Numbered from the stretch's first letter, positions 1 to 7,333 are shown. The stretch: DNA of 64,000 nt from Oscillatoriaceae cyanobacterium Prado104 (GCA_025454405.1 JALOON010000002.1:1-64000), one strand, 5' to 3'. The notes: generated from the letters alone by a model not told the origin. Translations and numbers: made by a program.

Positions 1-165
1 TAGTGTCAAGCATCCTGCTAAGGTGTCCGGCCTCCACGACAGGCGCAATTGTTTGGGAAAAAGATAGGTATCTAAATAATATGCTGCTGCACCTGCTTGG
101 GTAAGAGCATTCTGGACATGAACAGCATGAGCATCTGAAGCATTACCTAAAATTAAAATGTTCAT
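1..165 (-). CDS. ATP-grasp graspetide ligase, N-terminal fragment (runs off left edge)
   Basis: The first 55 codons of a gene reading leftward off the window, starting at the ATG at 165. The N-terminus (MNILILGNASDAHAVHV, then YYLDTYLFP and LRLSW) matches the opening of MvdC/MvdD-type ATP-grasp enzymes, which form side-chain ester or amide cross-links in microviridin and plesiocin precursors; the first beta-strand and the LDT-x-x-FP element are characteristic. Only the pre-ATP-grasp region is visible, so the catalytic ATP-binding residues cannot be checked. It lies downstream of, and on the same strand as, a precursor with graspetide core repeats, and a hairpin separates the two. No clear Shine-Dalgarno is seen. 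The family call rests on a short N-terminus plus strong context. Confidence 0.72.
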   Translation of the reverse strand, partial: MNILILGNASDAHAVHVQNALTQAGAAAYYLDTYLFPKQLRLSWRPDTLAGCLTL

Positions 166-228
166 GGGAAAATTGAGGATTGAATGTGCGAGATCCTGTC
201 CGGTCGATCGACCGCTATAGATTAGTTC

Positions 229-277
229 GTAGTGCGGACTTTAGTCCGCGACTTTTACGGACTAAAGTCCGCACTAC
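229..277. repeat. Perfect inverted repeat of the GGACTnnAGTCC family
   Basis: Arms GTAGTGCGGACTTTAGTCCG and its reverse complement surround a short spacer, giving a long cruciform. Related copies occur near 4917-4938, 9500, 14825-14990 and, in triplicate, at 28710-28925. It lies between the graspetide ligase and its precursor. It looks like a dispersed palindromic element, not a gene-specific signal. Confidence 0.85.
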
Positions 278-303
278 AAACCGTATGAGTGTTCAAAGAA
301 GAT

Positions 304-343
304 AAAAAGTTACAGCACTTGTGGGAAAGTGTTGTAACTTTTT
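304..343. terminator. Bidirectional hairpin terminator or attenuator between precursor and ligase
   Basis: A 17-bp stem (AAAAAGTTACAGCACTT paired with AAGTGTTGTAACTTTTT, one G:T pair) encloses a 6-nt loop and carries a T run on either strand. On the minus strand it lies after the precursor gene and before the ligase gene. Partial termination there would give more precursor than enzyme transcript, as is usual in RiPP operons. The function is inferred. Confidence 0.6.
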
Positions 344-458
344 GGTTATTGAAAACAGGATCTAAAATTGAATTCAAGCTGTGAAATTACCACGAGCGGT
401 GCGATCGAAAGAGTTGAGAATGCCAGCAAAATCTCTCAAAGTGCCGCCACCGATGAGA

Positions 459-764
459 TTACCAATAAATCGGGCCGCCGCCACCTTCAAACCAAGCTTT
501 CGTGTAGAAACCTCCACCCTCTTCATGGAGCATTTTAGTGGTAAAAGGAGGAGGCTCGATGGGAATAGGTCTGACAAACCCACCACCTTCTTCACCTAAA
601 GCTAGAGTGGTAACATCTATGCCACCACCTTCTTCACCTAAAGCTAGAGTAGTGGCATCGATTCCACCTGCGATGCGATCGCCCCGTTCGTCAGCGATCG
701 GCTCTACAAAATCCAAATCCATTGCTTCCAGATCGGCAATCTTTAAGTCGAAAGGATGACTCAT
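459..764 (-). CDS. Graspetide (plesiocin-like omega-ester peptide) precursor
   Basis: A 101-residue ribosomal peptide precursor. The acidic leader (about 1-33; PFDLKIADLEAMDLDF at 4-19) ends at a Gly-Gly at 33-34, followed by core repeats: TTLALGEE at 38-45, TTLALGEE at 52-59, TTKMLHEE at 75-82, each followed by GGG, and a degenerate fourth, YTKAWFEG at 87-94. TTxxxxEE is the known core motif of plesiocin-type (group 2) graspetides, in which an ATP-grasp ligase joins the Thr hydroxyls to the Glu carboxylates to form hairpin-like bicycles, often protease inhibitors. The first two repeats are also a 42-nt direct repeat in DNA. An AGGAG lies 6 nt before the ATG. The ligase gene follows downstream. 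The last repeat departs from consensus, and a different frame continues with natural-looking codons to 376, so a frameshift near 470-480 is possible. Confidence 0.85.
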   Translation of the reverse strand: MSHPFDLKIADLEAMDLDFVEPIADERGDRIAGGIDATTLALGEEGGGIDVTTLALGEEGGGFVRPIPIEPPPFTTKMLHEEGGGFYTKAWFEGGGGPIYW

Positions 765-1128
765 AACATTCTCCTAGTCGATCGATTAAAATTTGATGCA
801 GATTTACAAATAATCTAGATCGGAATCGTAGAGTTGTGTTGCCATTTTGGCAGATTTAAAATTGAGTTAATCAAACTTAATTAAACAGTTGACAGTTGGT
901 AAGGAGTTTTGAGTTTTGAATTTTGAGTTTTGAGTTAAAGACTGTTCTTTATTCAAAACTCAAAACTTAAAACTCAGAACTTCCCATCCCCCCCCTCTCC
1001 CCCTTCCTTCTTCCTTTTACTGATTAAGCTCGATCGCGCTTGCTGGCAAAAGATCCTGCAATCGATCGGCAAGTGTGTTAACCTACACTCAAAACCCGTA
1101 AATTTCCACTATCGGAAGATAGATCGTC
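765..1128. repeat. Intergenic region with AGTTTTG heptamer repeats
   Basis: Divergent promoter region for the graspetide precursor and the SpoIID-like gene. Positions 901-982 hold runs of the heptamer AGTTTTG followed by its complement AACTCAA, forming a potential long stem. No gene is seen. Confidence 0.7.
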
Positions 1129-2784
1129 GTGTCGGCTCAAGCACCTCAAACTCCAAACTGCAAATTGTTTAGCTGCATTTCCAGCACCCTGCTGGCAACA
1201 TTATTCTTGTGGCCGGTCGCCAGCAATCCAGCTACCGCCCAAAGTCCTCAAAATCGAGAACTGAAAATCGGCGTAGTGCAGCGTTTCGGCACTAAAGTAA
1301 CGGATAAATTGACCCTGAAAGCATTACCGGGCGATCGCTTAACGTTGCGTTACAAAACTCCCCAAGGCATAGAAACCGCAAATGCTGCCAGCATCAGGTT
1401 AGAAATAGCAGCCAGACAGCTAGAAACGCCCGCCGTAGAAGAACGGGTGGTACTCAGTTCTCACCGCAGTTTTGAGAGTGCCGAAGACAGTGCAAATCAG
1501 TGGCGCGCGAAAGGCATTGAAGTAGAAATCGCTCAACCTTTCCGGTGGCAAGTTTGGGCAAAAAGAGATGTTTACAATTCGCCTTTGGTGCGGCGCTGGC
1601 TGCTGCAAAGTTTGCAAGAACAAGGCAATAAAACAGCTTTTTTAGATACTAGAGTTTCCCAGAAAATCCCGCAGGCATTTTGGGTATTGAACGGTTTTCG
1701 TTTCAACCGCAACGAGTTAGATGTTTCTGCTGGTAAAAATGTCATTGAAGTGTTGGAACAAACCACGCAAGAGGCGACTGCTGTAGAACCAGAAAAAGCT
1801 ATTCAACAAACCCGCCGCTACGGGGGAAGTTTGCACCTGCAAAGAAATGCTTACGGTACTTATACTTTGGTAAATGAAGTGCCGGCGGAAACTTATTTGC
1901 GGGGAGTTGTGCCGCATGAAATCGGGGCATTTTCTCCTTATGCTTCGATCGTCGCTCAAACTATTTTGGCGAGAACTTACGCGCTGCGGAATTTGCGCAG
2001 GTTTGCTGTGGATAATTACGAACTGTGCGCTGATGTTAATTGCCAAGTTTATAAGGGTTTAACTGAAGTTTACCCGCAAACTGACCGGGCGATCGCCCAA
2101 ACGGCCGGTTTAGTATTGACTTATGAAAATGAGTTGGTAGACGCGCTTTATTCGGCTGCTAGCGGCGGGGTGACTGCGCCTTTTGGGGATGCGTGGCACG
2201 GGGCGGAACGTCCTTATTTGCGTGCGGTAATTGATTCGCCGAAAAATGTTTGGGATTTGTCGAAATACAGTTTGGCGGATGAGAATAATTTCCGCCGTTT
2301 TATGAGTTTGAAACAGGGATTTAATGAGGAAAAAGAAGATACTTTTCGGTGGCGGGAAGAAGCTTCTTTAAATGCGATCGCGGGTTTTCTCAAACAGTAT
2401 TATCAGAAGAAACAAAGTCCATTCGCTAAGTTGAAAACTGTCAGTCAAGTGCGAGTAGTGGAAAGGTCGCCTGCAGGTAGAGTGATGAAAATGCAGGTAG
2501 ACAGCGATTTGGGGACGATCGATATTGATAAAGATGAAATTCGCAATGCTTTTTATCCGCCGATCAGTACGCTGTTTTATCTAGAGCCTATTTACAATGC
2601 AGACAAAACTCTTAGCGGTTATGCTTTTGTTGGGGGCGGTTTCGGGCATGGAGTGGGAATGAGTCAAACTGGTTCTTACAATTTGGCTAATTTGGGTTGG
2701 AGCGGCGAACGAATTCTCAATTTTTATTTTCCCGGAGCTCAGGTGCAGCCGCTGAACGATACTGTTACGTTTTGGCGGGAATAA
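1129..2784 (+). CDS. SpoIID/LytB-domain protein (amidase enhancer-like)
   Basis: 551 residues from a GTG start. Residues about 15-38 form a signal peptide (LLATLFLWPVASNPATAQS), so the protein is exported. The C-terminal half is a SpoIID domain: VVPHEIGAFSPYASIVAQT followed by ARTYAL holds the Glu expected of the SpoIID active site, and GGGFGHGVGMSQTG near the C-terminus is the family's signature. SpoIID proteins are lytic transglycosylases acting on peptidoglycan glycan strands without stem peptides; cyanobacteria have no spores, so the role here is probably wall remodelling. It is longer than Bacillus SpoIID because of an N-terminal extension (about 40-230) that I do not recognise. It stands alone, with repeats on either side. 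Confidence 0.88.
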   Translation: MSAQAPQTPNCKLFSCISSTLLATLFLWPVASNPATAQSPQNRELKIGVVQRFGTKVTDKLTLKALPGDRLTLRYKTPQGIETANAASIRLEIAARQLETPAVEERVVLSSHRSFESAEDSANQWRAKGIEVEIAQPFRWQVWAKRDVYNSPLVRRWLLQSLQEQGNKTAFLDTRVSQKIPQAFWVLNGFRFNRNELDVSAGKNVIEVLEQTTQEATAVEPEKAIQQTRRYGGSLHLQRNAYGTYTLVNEVPAETYLRGVVPHEIGAFSPYASIVAQTILARTYALRNLRRFAVDNYELCADVNCQVYKGLTEVYPQTDRAIAQTAGLVLTYENELVDALYSAASGGVTAPFGDAWHGAERPYLRAVIDSPKNVWDLSKYSLADENNFRRFMSLKQGFNEEKEDTFRWREEASLNAIAGFLKQYYQKKQSPFAKLKTVSQVRVVERSPAGRVMKMQVDSDLGTIDIDKDEIRNAFYPPISTLFYLEPIYNADKTLSGYAFVGGGFGHGVGMSQTGSYNLANLGWSGERILNFYFPGAQVQPLNDTVTFWRE

Positions 2785-3092
2785 AGGCTGTATGTCAAAG
2801 ATTGTGATTTGACAATTAAGATAGAGATCCCCCCTAGCCCCCCTTAATAAGGGGGGAACCGGAAGGCACTTTAAGTCCCCCCTTATTAAGGGGGATTTAG
2901 GGATCTAAAAGTCCCCCTTAATAAGGGGGATTTAGGGGGATCTAAAGTCAGGTAAAAAAAACTGTAGGGACGCGGTATTGCCACGTCCCTATTCCCTACA
3001 TCACGTTCAATTAACTAGATTGGAAACTGGTTATCGGCTAAAACAGCTATTAATTAATAGGTTGGAGTGGCAGCCGACAACTGAGCGAGTTT
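2785..3092. repeat. Intergenic CCCCCTTAATAAGGGGG palindromes
   Basis: Between 2823 and 2945 three copies of a C-run/TTAATAA/G-run palindrome alternate with GGATTTAGGG linkers. Similar blocks lie at 9983-10170 and 17519-17672. GTAGGGA...TCCCTAC arms occur at 2964-3000. The region is the shared 3' end of two convergent genes (SpoIID-like and ferredoxin), so the hairpins may also terminate transcription. No gene is seen. Confidence 0.75.
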
Positions 3093-3392
3093 CTAGTAGA
3101 GCGATTCTTCTTGGTGAGTTTCGATCGTACAGTCAGACTTGGGATAAGCAACGCAGGTCAGCACAAAGCCGGCTTCGATTTGGTCGTCATCTAAGAAAGA
3201 TTGGTCGGATTGATCGATTTCGCCATCTTTGATTTTGCCAGCGCAAGTGGAGCAAGCACCAGCACGGCAAGAGTAGGGGAGGTCGAGTCCTGCTTCCTCA
3301 GCAGCGTCGAGAATGTAAGTATCGTCATCAACGTCAATGGTAGTGTTAATGCCTTCGGCTTCGCTGATGAGGGTAACTTTGTAAGTTGCCAT
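3093..3392 (-). CDS. petF: [2Fe-2S] plant-type ferredoxin
   Basis: 99 residues, the standard size of photosynthetic ferredoxin I. Cys42, Cys47, Cys50 and Cys80 give the CX4CX2CX29C spacing that binds the [2Fe-2S] cluster ([10 protein letters not shown]). The protein is acidic ([16 protein letters not shown]), as needed for docking with photosystem I and ferredoxin-NADP reductase. It is a soluble cytoplasmic electron carrier from PSI to FNR, nitrite reductase and thioredoxin reductase. Several petF paralogues are common in cyanobacteria, so this need not be the dominant one. The gene is monocistronic and divergent from bvdR. Confidence 0.95.
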   Translation of the reverse strand: MATYKVTLISEAEGINTTIDVDDDTYILDAAEEAGLDLPYSCRAGACSTCAGKIKDGEIDQSDQSFLDDDQIEAGFVLTCVAYPKSDCTIETHQEESLY

Positions 3393-3773
3393 GCAGTAAT
3401 CCTCTCAAAAATTCAACAAAAGATTATAAATTTTCCTAATGCAAACTCCAAGGGTCTATTAGCTCTTAAGTTTGGACTTAGGTTCCTTCTCTATCTGATA
3501 TTAGGGGAAAGCAGGTAGCTTGACACACTTATTTACAGAAATTTTGAATGGGATTAGTTATAACATTTTCTAATTTCATCCTAATTGCTTATACTTATCT
3601 TGAAGTCAGCGACACGTAAGTCTTTAGGATCGATCGACAGGCGTGTTTGTCGCGATGGTGGTGAAATATATAGTAGGAGAGCATCAAGATCGGAGGTTCG
3701 CACCCCGCAGCTATCAGGTCGATCGCTCCTGCAAGCTTTACACGGCAAGCCTTTAACTCATTTTTCAACTAGC
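3393..3773. other. Divergent promoter region petF / bvdR
   Basis: 380 bases without a gene. A longer in-frame reading upstream of the biliverdin reductase (from 3585) is open, but its residues are unlike the family, so I treat it as untranslated. No operator or riboswitch is recognised. Confidence 0.5.
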
Positions 3774-4784
3774 ATGACAGAGATTAATACTCGATCGGGT
3801 TTTTTGGTTAATTCTCCAATTAAAGCGGGCATTGTGGGTACCGGTTTTGCAGCCAAGTTGAGGGCCCAGATGCTGTCAGCAGACCCCCGATCGCGCTTGG
3901 TAGCCGTTGCGGGCCGCGATCCTCAGAAGACAGCAGCATTTTGTCAAGCATTTGCGGCCGAAGCTGCAGTTTCTTGGCGGAAGCTGGTAGAAAGGGAGGA
4001 TTTGGATTTAGTAATAGTCTGCACGGTGAATCGGGATCACGGGGCGATCGCGCTGGCGGCTTTGGCAAATGGCAAGCATGTTGTGGTGGAATATCCTTTA
4101 TCTTTGGAGGTATCTGAAGCAGAAAGGGCGATCGAATTAGCTGAAAAATATCAAAAACTCCTCCATATCGAACATATCGAACTGTTAGGCGGTTTGCACC
4201 TAGCGATTCAGGAATCTTTGCCCTTAATTGGTCAAGTCTTTTACGCGCGCTACGCAACTATTACAGCAGTGCGTCCCGTACCGCAGCGCTGGACTTACCA
4301 GCATTCGCTGTTTGGATTTCCTTTTGCTGGCGCGCTTTCGCGACTGCACAGATTTACCGATTTGTTTGGGGAAGTTGCTAGCGTTAACTGTCAAAGCCAA
4401 TTTTGGGAAACTCATCCCGATTTTTATAAAGCTTGTTTGTGCAACGCTCAATTGCGGTTTGCCAGCGGAGTTTTTGCTGAGGTTGTGTATGGCAAAGGCG
4501 AGGTTTTTTGGCAGTCGGAAAACATTTTTACAATTTACGGCGAGGATGGGACGCTGGTATTTACACCAGAATCCGGTCAATTAATTCAAGGAGAAAACAG
4601 GCAGACAATTCCAGTAGGAACCAGGCGCGGTTTGTTTGCTAAAGATACGGATATGGTATTGGAATGTTTGTTAAAAGGTACGCCTTTGTACGTAAACAAT
4701 ACCAGCAGTTTGTATGCTTTGAAAGTGGCGGCAGCGATCGAGCGATCGAGCGCCAGCGGTCAAACAGAAACCGTTATAAATTAG
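3774..4784 (+). CDS. bvdR: Biliverdin reductase (Gfo/Idh/MocA fold)
   Basis: 336 residues, the usual length of cyanobacterial BvdR. The N-terminal Rossmann motif GIVGTGFAA binds NAD(P)H; EYPLSLE and EHIELLGG mark the dinucleotide/substrate boundary; WTYQHSLFGFP, ALSRLHRFTDLFG and YGKGEVF match the C-terminal beta-sheet domain of cyanobacterial biliverdin reductases as I recall them (Synechocystis slr1784). The enzyme reduces biliverdin IX-alpha to bilirubin, and in cyanobacteria it affects phycobilisome chromophore metabolism. I chose the ATG at 3774 because the N-terminus then matches the family; the upstream 63 codons do not. It is divergent from the ferredoxin gene, ferredoxin being the electron donor of bilin reductases and haem oxygenase. 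Confidence 0.88.
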   Translation: MTEINTRSGFLVNSPIKAGIVGTGFAAKLRAQMLSADPRSRLVAVAGRDPQKTAAFCQAFAAEAAVSWRKLVEREDLDLVIVCTVNRDHGAIALAALANGKHVVVEYPLSLEVSEAERAIELAEKYQKLLHIEHIELLGGLHLAIQESLPLIGQVFYARYATITAVRPVPQRWTYQHSLFGFPFAGALSRLHRFTDLFGEVASVNCQSQFWETHPDFYKACLCNAQLRFASGVFAEVVYGKGEVFWQSENIFTIYGEDGTLVFTPESGQLIQGENRQTIPVGTRRGLFAKDTDMVLECLLKGTPLYVNNTSSLYALKVAAAIERSSASGQTETVIN

Positions 4785-5340
4785 TAGTTAAGTTCGTAAA
4801 TCTTTCATTGCAACCAACAGTAACAGTAAAAACCCGGTTTCTTTGGTATGATATCGAGTTCGGTCGATTACCAGCAATAAAAAAGGTTCGCAGTCAGGAC
4901 GGAACTCTGAAAAGTGCGGACTGAAGTCTGCACTACGAACGGATCTTATTTGGGTCGATCGACCGGACGCGATCTGAGTATCTGAGTGCAGAGACCGGGG
5001 TTTTTCAAAAATCTTTCGTTGCTGCCAAAAGTAGCGGAAAAAACCCGATTTCTTTAGTATGAGTGCCTGACTCTTGTACCTTTCTGGCACCTATTTTTCA
5101 AATTTCAAAAATGTTCCTGCAAGAACAGTTTTTTGGTATTATTTTACACTTGCTATCCGAGGGGTTTAGTGGCTACAAACCTTACATATCAAGATTTTCA
5201 TGTTACTAAATGTATTTACGTAGAAATATTGATGTCTAAAAAAATACTGGCATTTGTTGCAAATTCGTTACAATGATGTTTTCAAATCGAATCTTGAAAA
5301 ACCCTATCCTCACCCTGTTGAAAACCAACAAACCTGCCGC
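4785..5340. repeat. Intergenic region with AAACCCGGTTTCT and GGACT repeats
   Basis: 556 bases with no supportable gene. It carries two copies of AACCCGGTTTCTTT/AACCCGATTTCTTT (about 4830 and 5042) and a diverged GTGCGGACTGAAGTCTGCAC palindrome (4917-4938). AT-rich beyond 5100. Short open frames here lack family resemblance. Confidence 0.55.
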
Positions 5341-5646
5341 TTATCTGGGGTCGAAAATAGCTTGAAATGGTTTGATAATTGCCCGATCTTTAGAATTATC
5401 CAAAATAGCAAATACCACTCGATCGAAAAAACCGTTAAGCTGAGGATTTTCTGCGAGATGGTGGTAAAAATATCTAGCAACATCTTCAGGATTATTTTTG
5501 AAAATGCCGCACCCCCACGCACCTAAAATCAAAACTTTGTAGCCGTGAATGGCTGCGACTGACAAGAGTTTTTCTGTTCGATCGAACATAATATTTCCAA
5601 TCCGATCGATTTCTGACTGTTTCCCTTTTTGTCTGACTGCGCCTGA
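5341..5646 (-). pseudogene. C-terminal remnant of a TIGR02452 (macro-domain-like, PARG-type) protein
   Basis: The reading frame gives AVRQKGKQSEIDRIGNIMF and later ILGAWGCGIFKNNPEDVA and FAILDNS, which match the C-terminal half of the TIGR02452 family (microbial poly(ADP-ribose) glycohydrolase/macro-domain-like proteins). The GAWGCGxFxNxP loop is the nucleotide-binding signature. The N-terminal half, normally about 150 residues, is absent: the homologous frame stops at a Gly-Ala (about 5646), where TGACTAA heptamer repeats begin, and an in-frame TAG follows. It is therefore a truncated remnant, cut at the repeat. An internal ATG at 5589 could start an 82-residue peptide, but this is unlikely to be functional. 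Confidence 0.7.
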
Positions 5647-5675
5647 CTAATGACTAATGACTAATGACTAATGAC
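5644..5675. repeat. TGACTAA heptamer tandem repeat
   Basis: Four tandem copies of a 7-bp unit. The array lies exactly at the broken end of the TIGR02452 remnant. Confidence 0.85.
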
Positions 5676-5707
5676 AACTATCAACGATCGACTATCGCGG
5701 TTTTCAT

Positions 5708-5822
5708 TAACATGAGGTACAAAAAACTTGTCAAGCAAGCTCTATGCCCTATGCCCTATGCCCTATGCCCTATGCCCTATGCCCTATGCCCTATACCCTA
5801 TGACCGGGTGCACCTCATGTTA
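5708..5822. repeat. CCCTATG heptamer array bounded by 11-bp inverted repeats
   Basis: About nine tandem CCCTATG units (5742-5804) sit between TAACATGAGGT (5708-5718) and its complement ACCTCATGTTA (5812-5822). A second array of the same heptamer lies at 39631-39673. The flanking inverted repeats suggest it was inserted as a unit. Confidence 0.8.
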
Positions 5823-5832
5823 CTAAGAAAGG

Positions 5833-6429
5833 CTATATACTGATATGGCGCGGCTGATTTTGCACTCGATCGATCCAATTTAAAATCGCCGGAAATCCGC
5901 TCAAATTGAATCCGCCTTCACCTGCAACGTGCGTGTAAGCAAACAAACCAATATCAGCAATAGAATAGCGATCGCCCGCAAAAAACTGATTTTTTTCTAA
6001 ATGCTTTTCCATCACCCCCAAAGCAGCATAACCCGGTGCTTGTTTTTGTTGTAGTGCTTCTTTATATTCCTCAGCTTTTCCCAACATAGAAATCCAAAAT
6101 CGGGACGTTGCGATGTAAGGTTCGTGGCTGTACTGTTCAAAAAACAACCACTGCATTACTTGCGCTCTTTCCCACTTATCATCGGGAAAAAATTCTGTTC
6201 CTTCGCTCAAGTAAAACATAATTGCATTCGATTCAGACAGGTATTTACCGGGTGCAATTTCTAAAATCGGAATTCTGCCGTTAGGGTTTTTGAGCAAAAA
6301 TTCTGGAGTGCGACTTTCGCCTTTGAGGATGTCGATTGTGGTGCGATCGAACGGAATATCGAGTTGAGTTAATAGCAAGCGAATTTTATAGCAATTTCCA
6401 GAGGGCGGATATTCGTAAAGTTTCAGCAC
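5833..6429 (-). CDS. Glutathione S-transferase family protein
   Basis: About 198 residues from a GTG at 6429. The thioredoxin-like N-terminal domain begins LKLYEYPPSGNCYKIRLLL with a Ser/Cys at the active-site position (SGNCYK), includes NPNGRIPILE with the conserved cis-Pro and the glutathione-binding SESNAIMFYL; the helical C-terminal domain has FAGDRYSIADIGLFAY with the N-capping Ser-Ile-Ala-Asp. GSTs conjugate or use glutathione in detoxification and redox repair. The frame is open to 6528, but the extra 33 codons include a dispersed GCGCATTGCGCACC repeat and are unlike the family, so I prefer the downstream start. Isolated gene; substrate unknown. Confidence 0.82.
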   Translation of the reverse strand: MLKLYEYPPSGNCYKIRLLLTQLDIPFDRTTIDILKGESRTPEFLLKNPNGRIPILEIAPGKYLSESNAIMFYLSEGTEFFPDDKWERAQVMQWLFFEQYSHEPYIATSRFWISMLGKAEEYKEALQQKQAPGYAALGVMEKHLEKNQFFAGDRYSIADIGLFAYTHVAGEGGFNLSGFPAILNWIDRVQNQPRHISI

Positions 6430-6561
6430 TTGTTTAATTATTTTGTGATATTTCTTAATCGCAGTGTCGGGATTTTGTACTGTAGGATGCGCATTGCGCA
6501 CCATACAGATTTTGGAGTTTCTATTCAATTAGGTTCCTCAGCGAGTGAGGAGGAGTGAGGG

Positions 6562-6933
6562 CTAAACTTGGGGGCAAAGCTTTAAACCTTCGCTAATCAA
6601 TGGCCCAATATCTTTTTTAGCTGGTGGGTTTGTGGGATCGGGTTTTTGAATACTATCAATGGGCGAAAAGTACCCTGACCCGCTTGCAGTGCCATTCAAG
6701 GCATATTCCTTACCATCAGGCGCGATAAAGGTAACGGCCATTCTGCCTCCTGACCACCGGACACAAGACAATCTACCCTCGGATACAGTGAGTGGTCACT
6801 CATTACCAAATTGCGTTTGTGATATTGCTTTGCCTTTCTCTCCACACCCCGCTATACCAGTGACCGCCACGAGAGCTAACGCATTTAACCATCTTTTCCA
6901 GTGCATACAGTTTACTCTTACTCGTGTTTCCAT
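6562..6933 (-). pseudogene. YebY-like (DUF2511) lipoprotein interrupted by an in-frame TGA
   Basis: From the ATG at 6933 the frame encodes a lipoprotein signal (WLNALALVAVTGIAGCGEKG, Cys as lipidation site), then ISQTQFGNE, a TGA at 6798-6796, and continues in the same frame with PLTVSEGRLSCVRW, VTFIAPDGKEYALNG and DIGPLISEGLKLC to 6562. This is the whole of a YebY/DUF2511-type protein, and the family has a Trp exactly where the TGA stands (compare the KDKWAF stretch of E. coli YebY as I recall it). One base change, TGG to TGA, explains the break. Either a recent nonsense mutation, a sequence error or, least likely, recoding. A TTG at 6771 could restart the C-terminal part without a signal peptide. 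Function of the family is unknown (secreted, possibly metal-related). Confidence 0.75.
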
Positions 6934-7065
6934 TCAAAAGTATATAACGAACTTCTCTTGGCGATGTCTAGCTAAAACTAAAGCCGGCCTGAGTTTACTA
7001 CTAGCCAAATTGCTGAAAGGAAAATGGACTAACCAGATTTCTCCAGGATTAGGTTGTTGGTTAAT
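6934..7065 (-). pseudogene. PemK/MazF-type toxin remnant
   Basis: A 43-codon frame reads NPGEIWLVHFPFSNLASSKL then RPALVLARHRQEKF and stops. PGEIWLVxFPF...SKLRPALVL is the N-terminal half of MazF/PemK-type endoribonuclease toxins (normally 110-120 residues). The C-terminal half is missing; the stop lies directly against the start codon of the YebY-like gene, as if a deletion had joined them. No ATG, GTG or TTG begins the frame; an ATT at 7065, 7 nt after a GAGGAG, overlaps the end of the upstream antitoxin-like gene. Both start and C-terminus appear lost, so the toxin should be inactive. Confidence 0.7.
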
Positions 7066-7228
7066 AAATATTCTCCTCTGGATCGTACCACTCAGTGAAA
7101 CCTCTTTCTGCTAGCTGCATGAATTTCTCACTTGCTATTTTTTTTTGAATTTGTCGCATTAATTCTTCTAAAACAGGGATTGGTAGTTGCTCGATCGCCT
7201 CTTTGAGCTCTGCAATACTTAAATTCAT
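7061..7228 (-). CDS. Small antitoxin-like protein (55 aa), partner of the PemK/MazF remnant
   Basis: ATG at 7228 to TAA at 7061 encodes 55 residues: MNLSIAELKEAIEQLPIPVL, ELMRQIQKKIASEKFMQLAE and a C-terminal FTEWYDPEENIY. It is a charged, mostly helical small protein; its stop codon overlaps the probable start of the toxin remnant downstream, the arrangement of an antitoxin-toxin operon. The acidic, Trp/Tyr-containing C-terminus would fit the toxin-binding tail of a MazE-like partner. I do not recognise a named family. Orphaned antitoxins can persist after loss of the toxin. Confidence 0.6.
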   Translation of the reverse strand: MNLSIAELKEAIEQLPIPVLEELMRQIQKKIASEKFMQLAERGFTEWYDPEENIY

Positions 7229-7261
7229 ATTCGCAATTAACTATGTCTCAATCAAATGTAT

Positions 7262-7333
7262 ATTAGTGGGGTGGGGGCGGGTTTATTTAATTTGTCTGCA
7301 AGCCTCAAATTCCTTGGCGAACCCGCCCCTACA
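7262..7333. repeat. GGCGGGTTT...GAACCCGCCCC inverted repeat
   Basis: Arms GGGGGCGGGTTTATT and GGCGAACCCGCCCCT bracket about 45 bp upstream of speA. Related copies lie at 9553-9612, 53024-53042 and 62108-62160. Dispersed repeat, no gene. Confidence 0.7.

Noticed and set aside
3655..3725. tRNA-like string with GGAGGTTCGCACCCC near the bvdR upstream region
   Set aside because: No cloverleaf could be built: arms do not pair and no anticodon stem is present. No tRNA gene was found anywhere in the window.
3585..3773. 63-codon N-terminal extension of biliverdin reductase
   Set aside because: Residues unlike any BvdR; the ATG at 3774 gives the family start.
5254..5526. 90-codon plus ORF over the macro-domain remnant
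   Set aside because: Antisense shadow of the remnant.
6659..7114. 151-codon plus ORF over the lipoprotein and toxin remnants
   Set aside because: Antisense to two frames with clear family resemblance.
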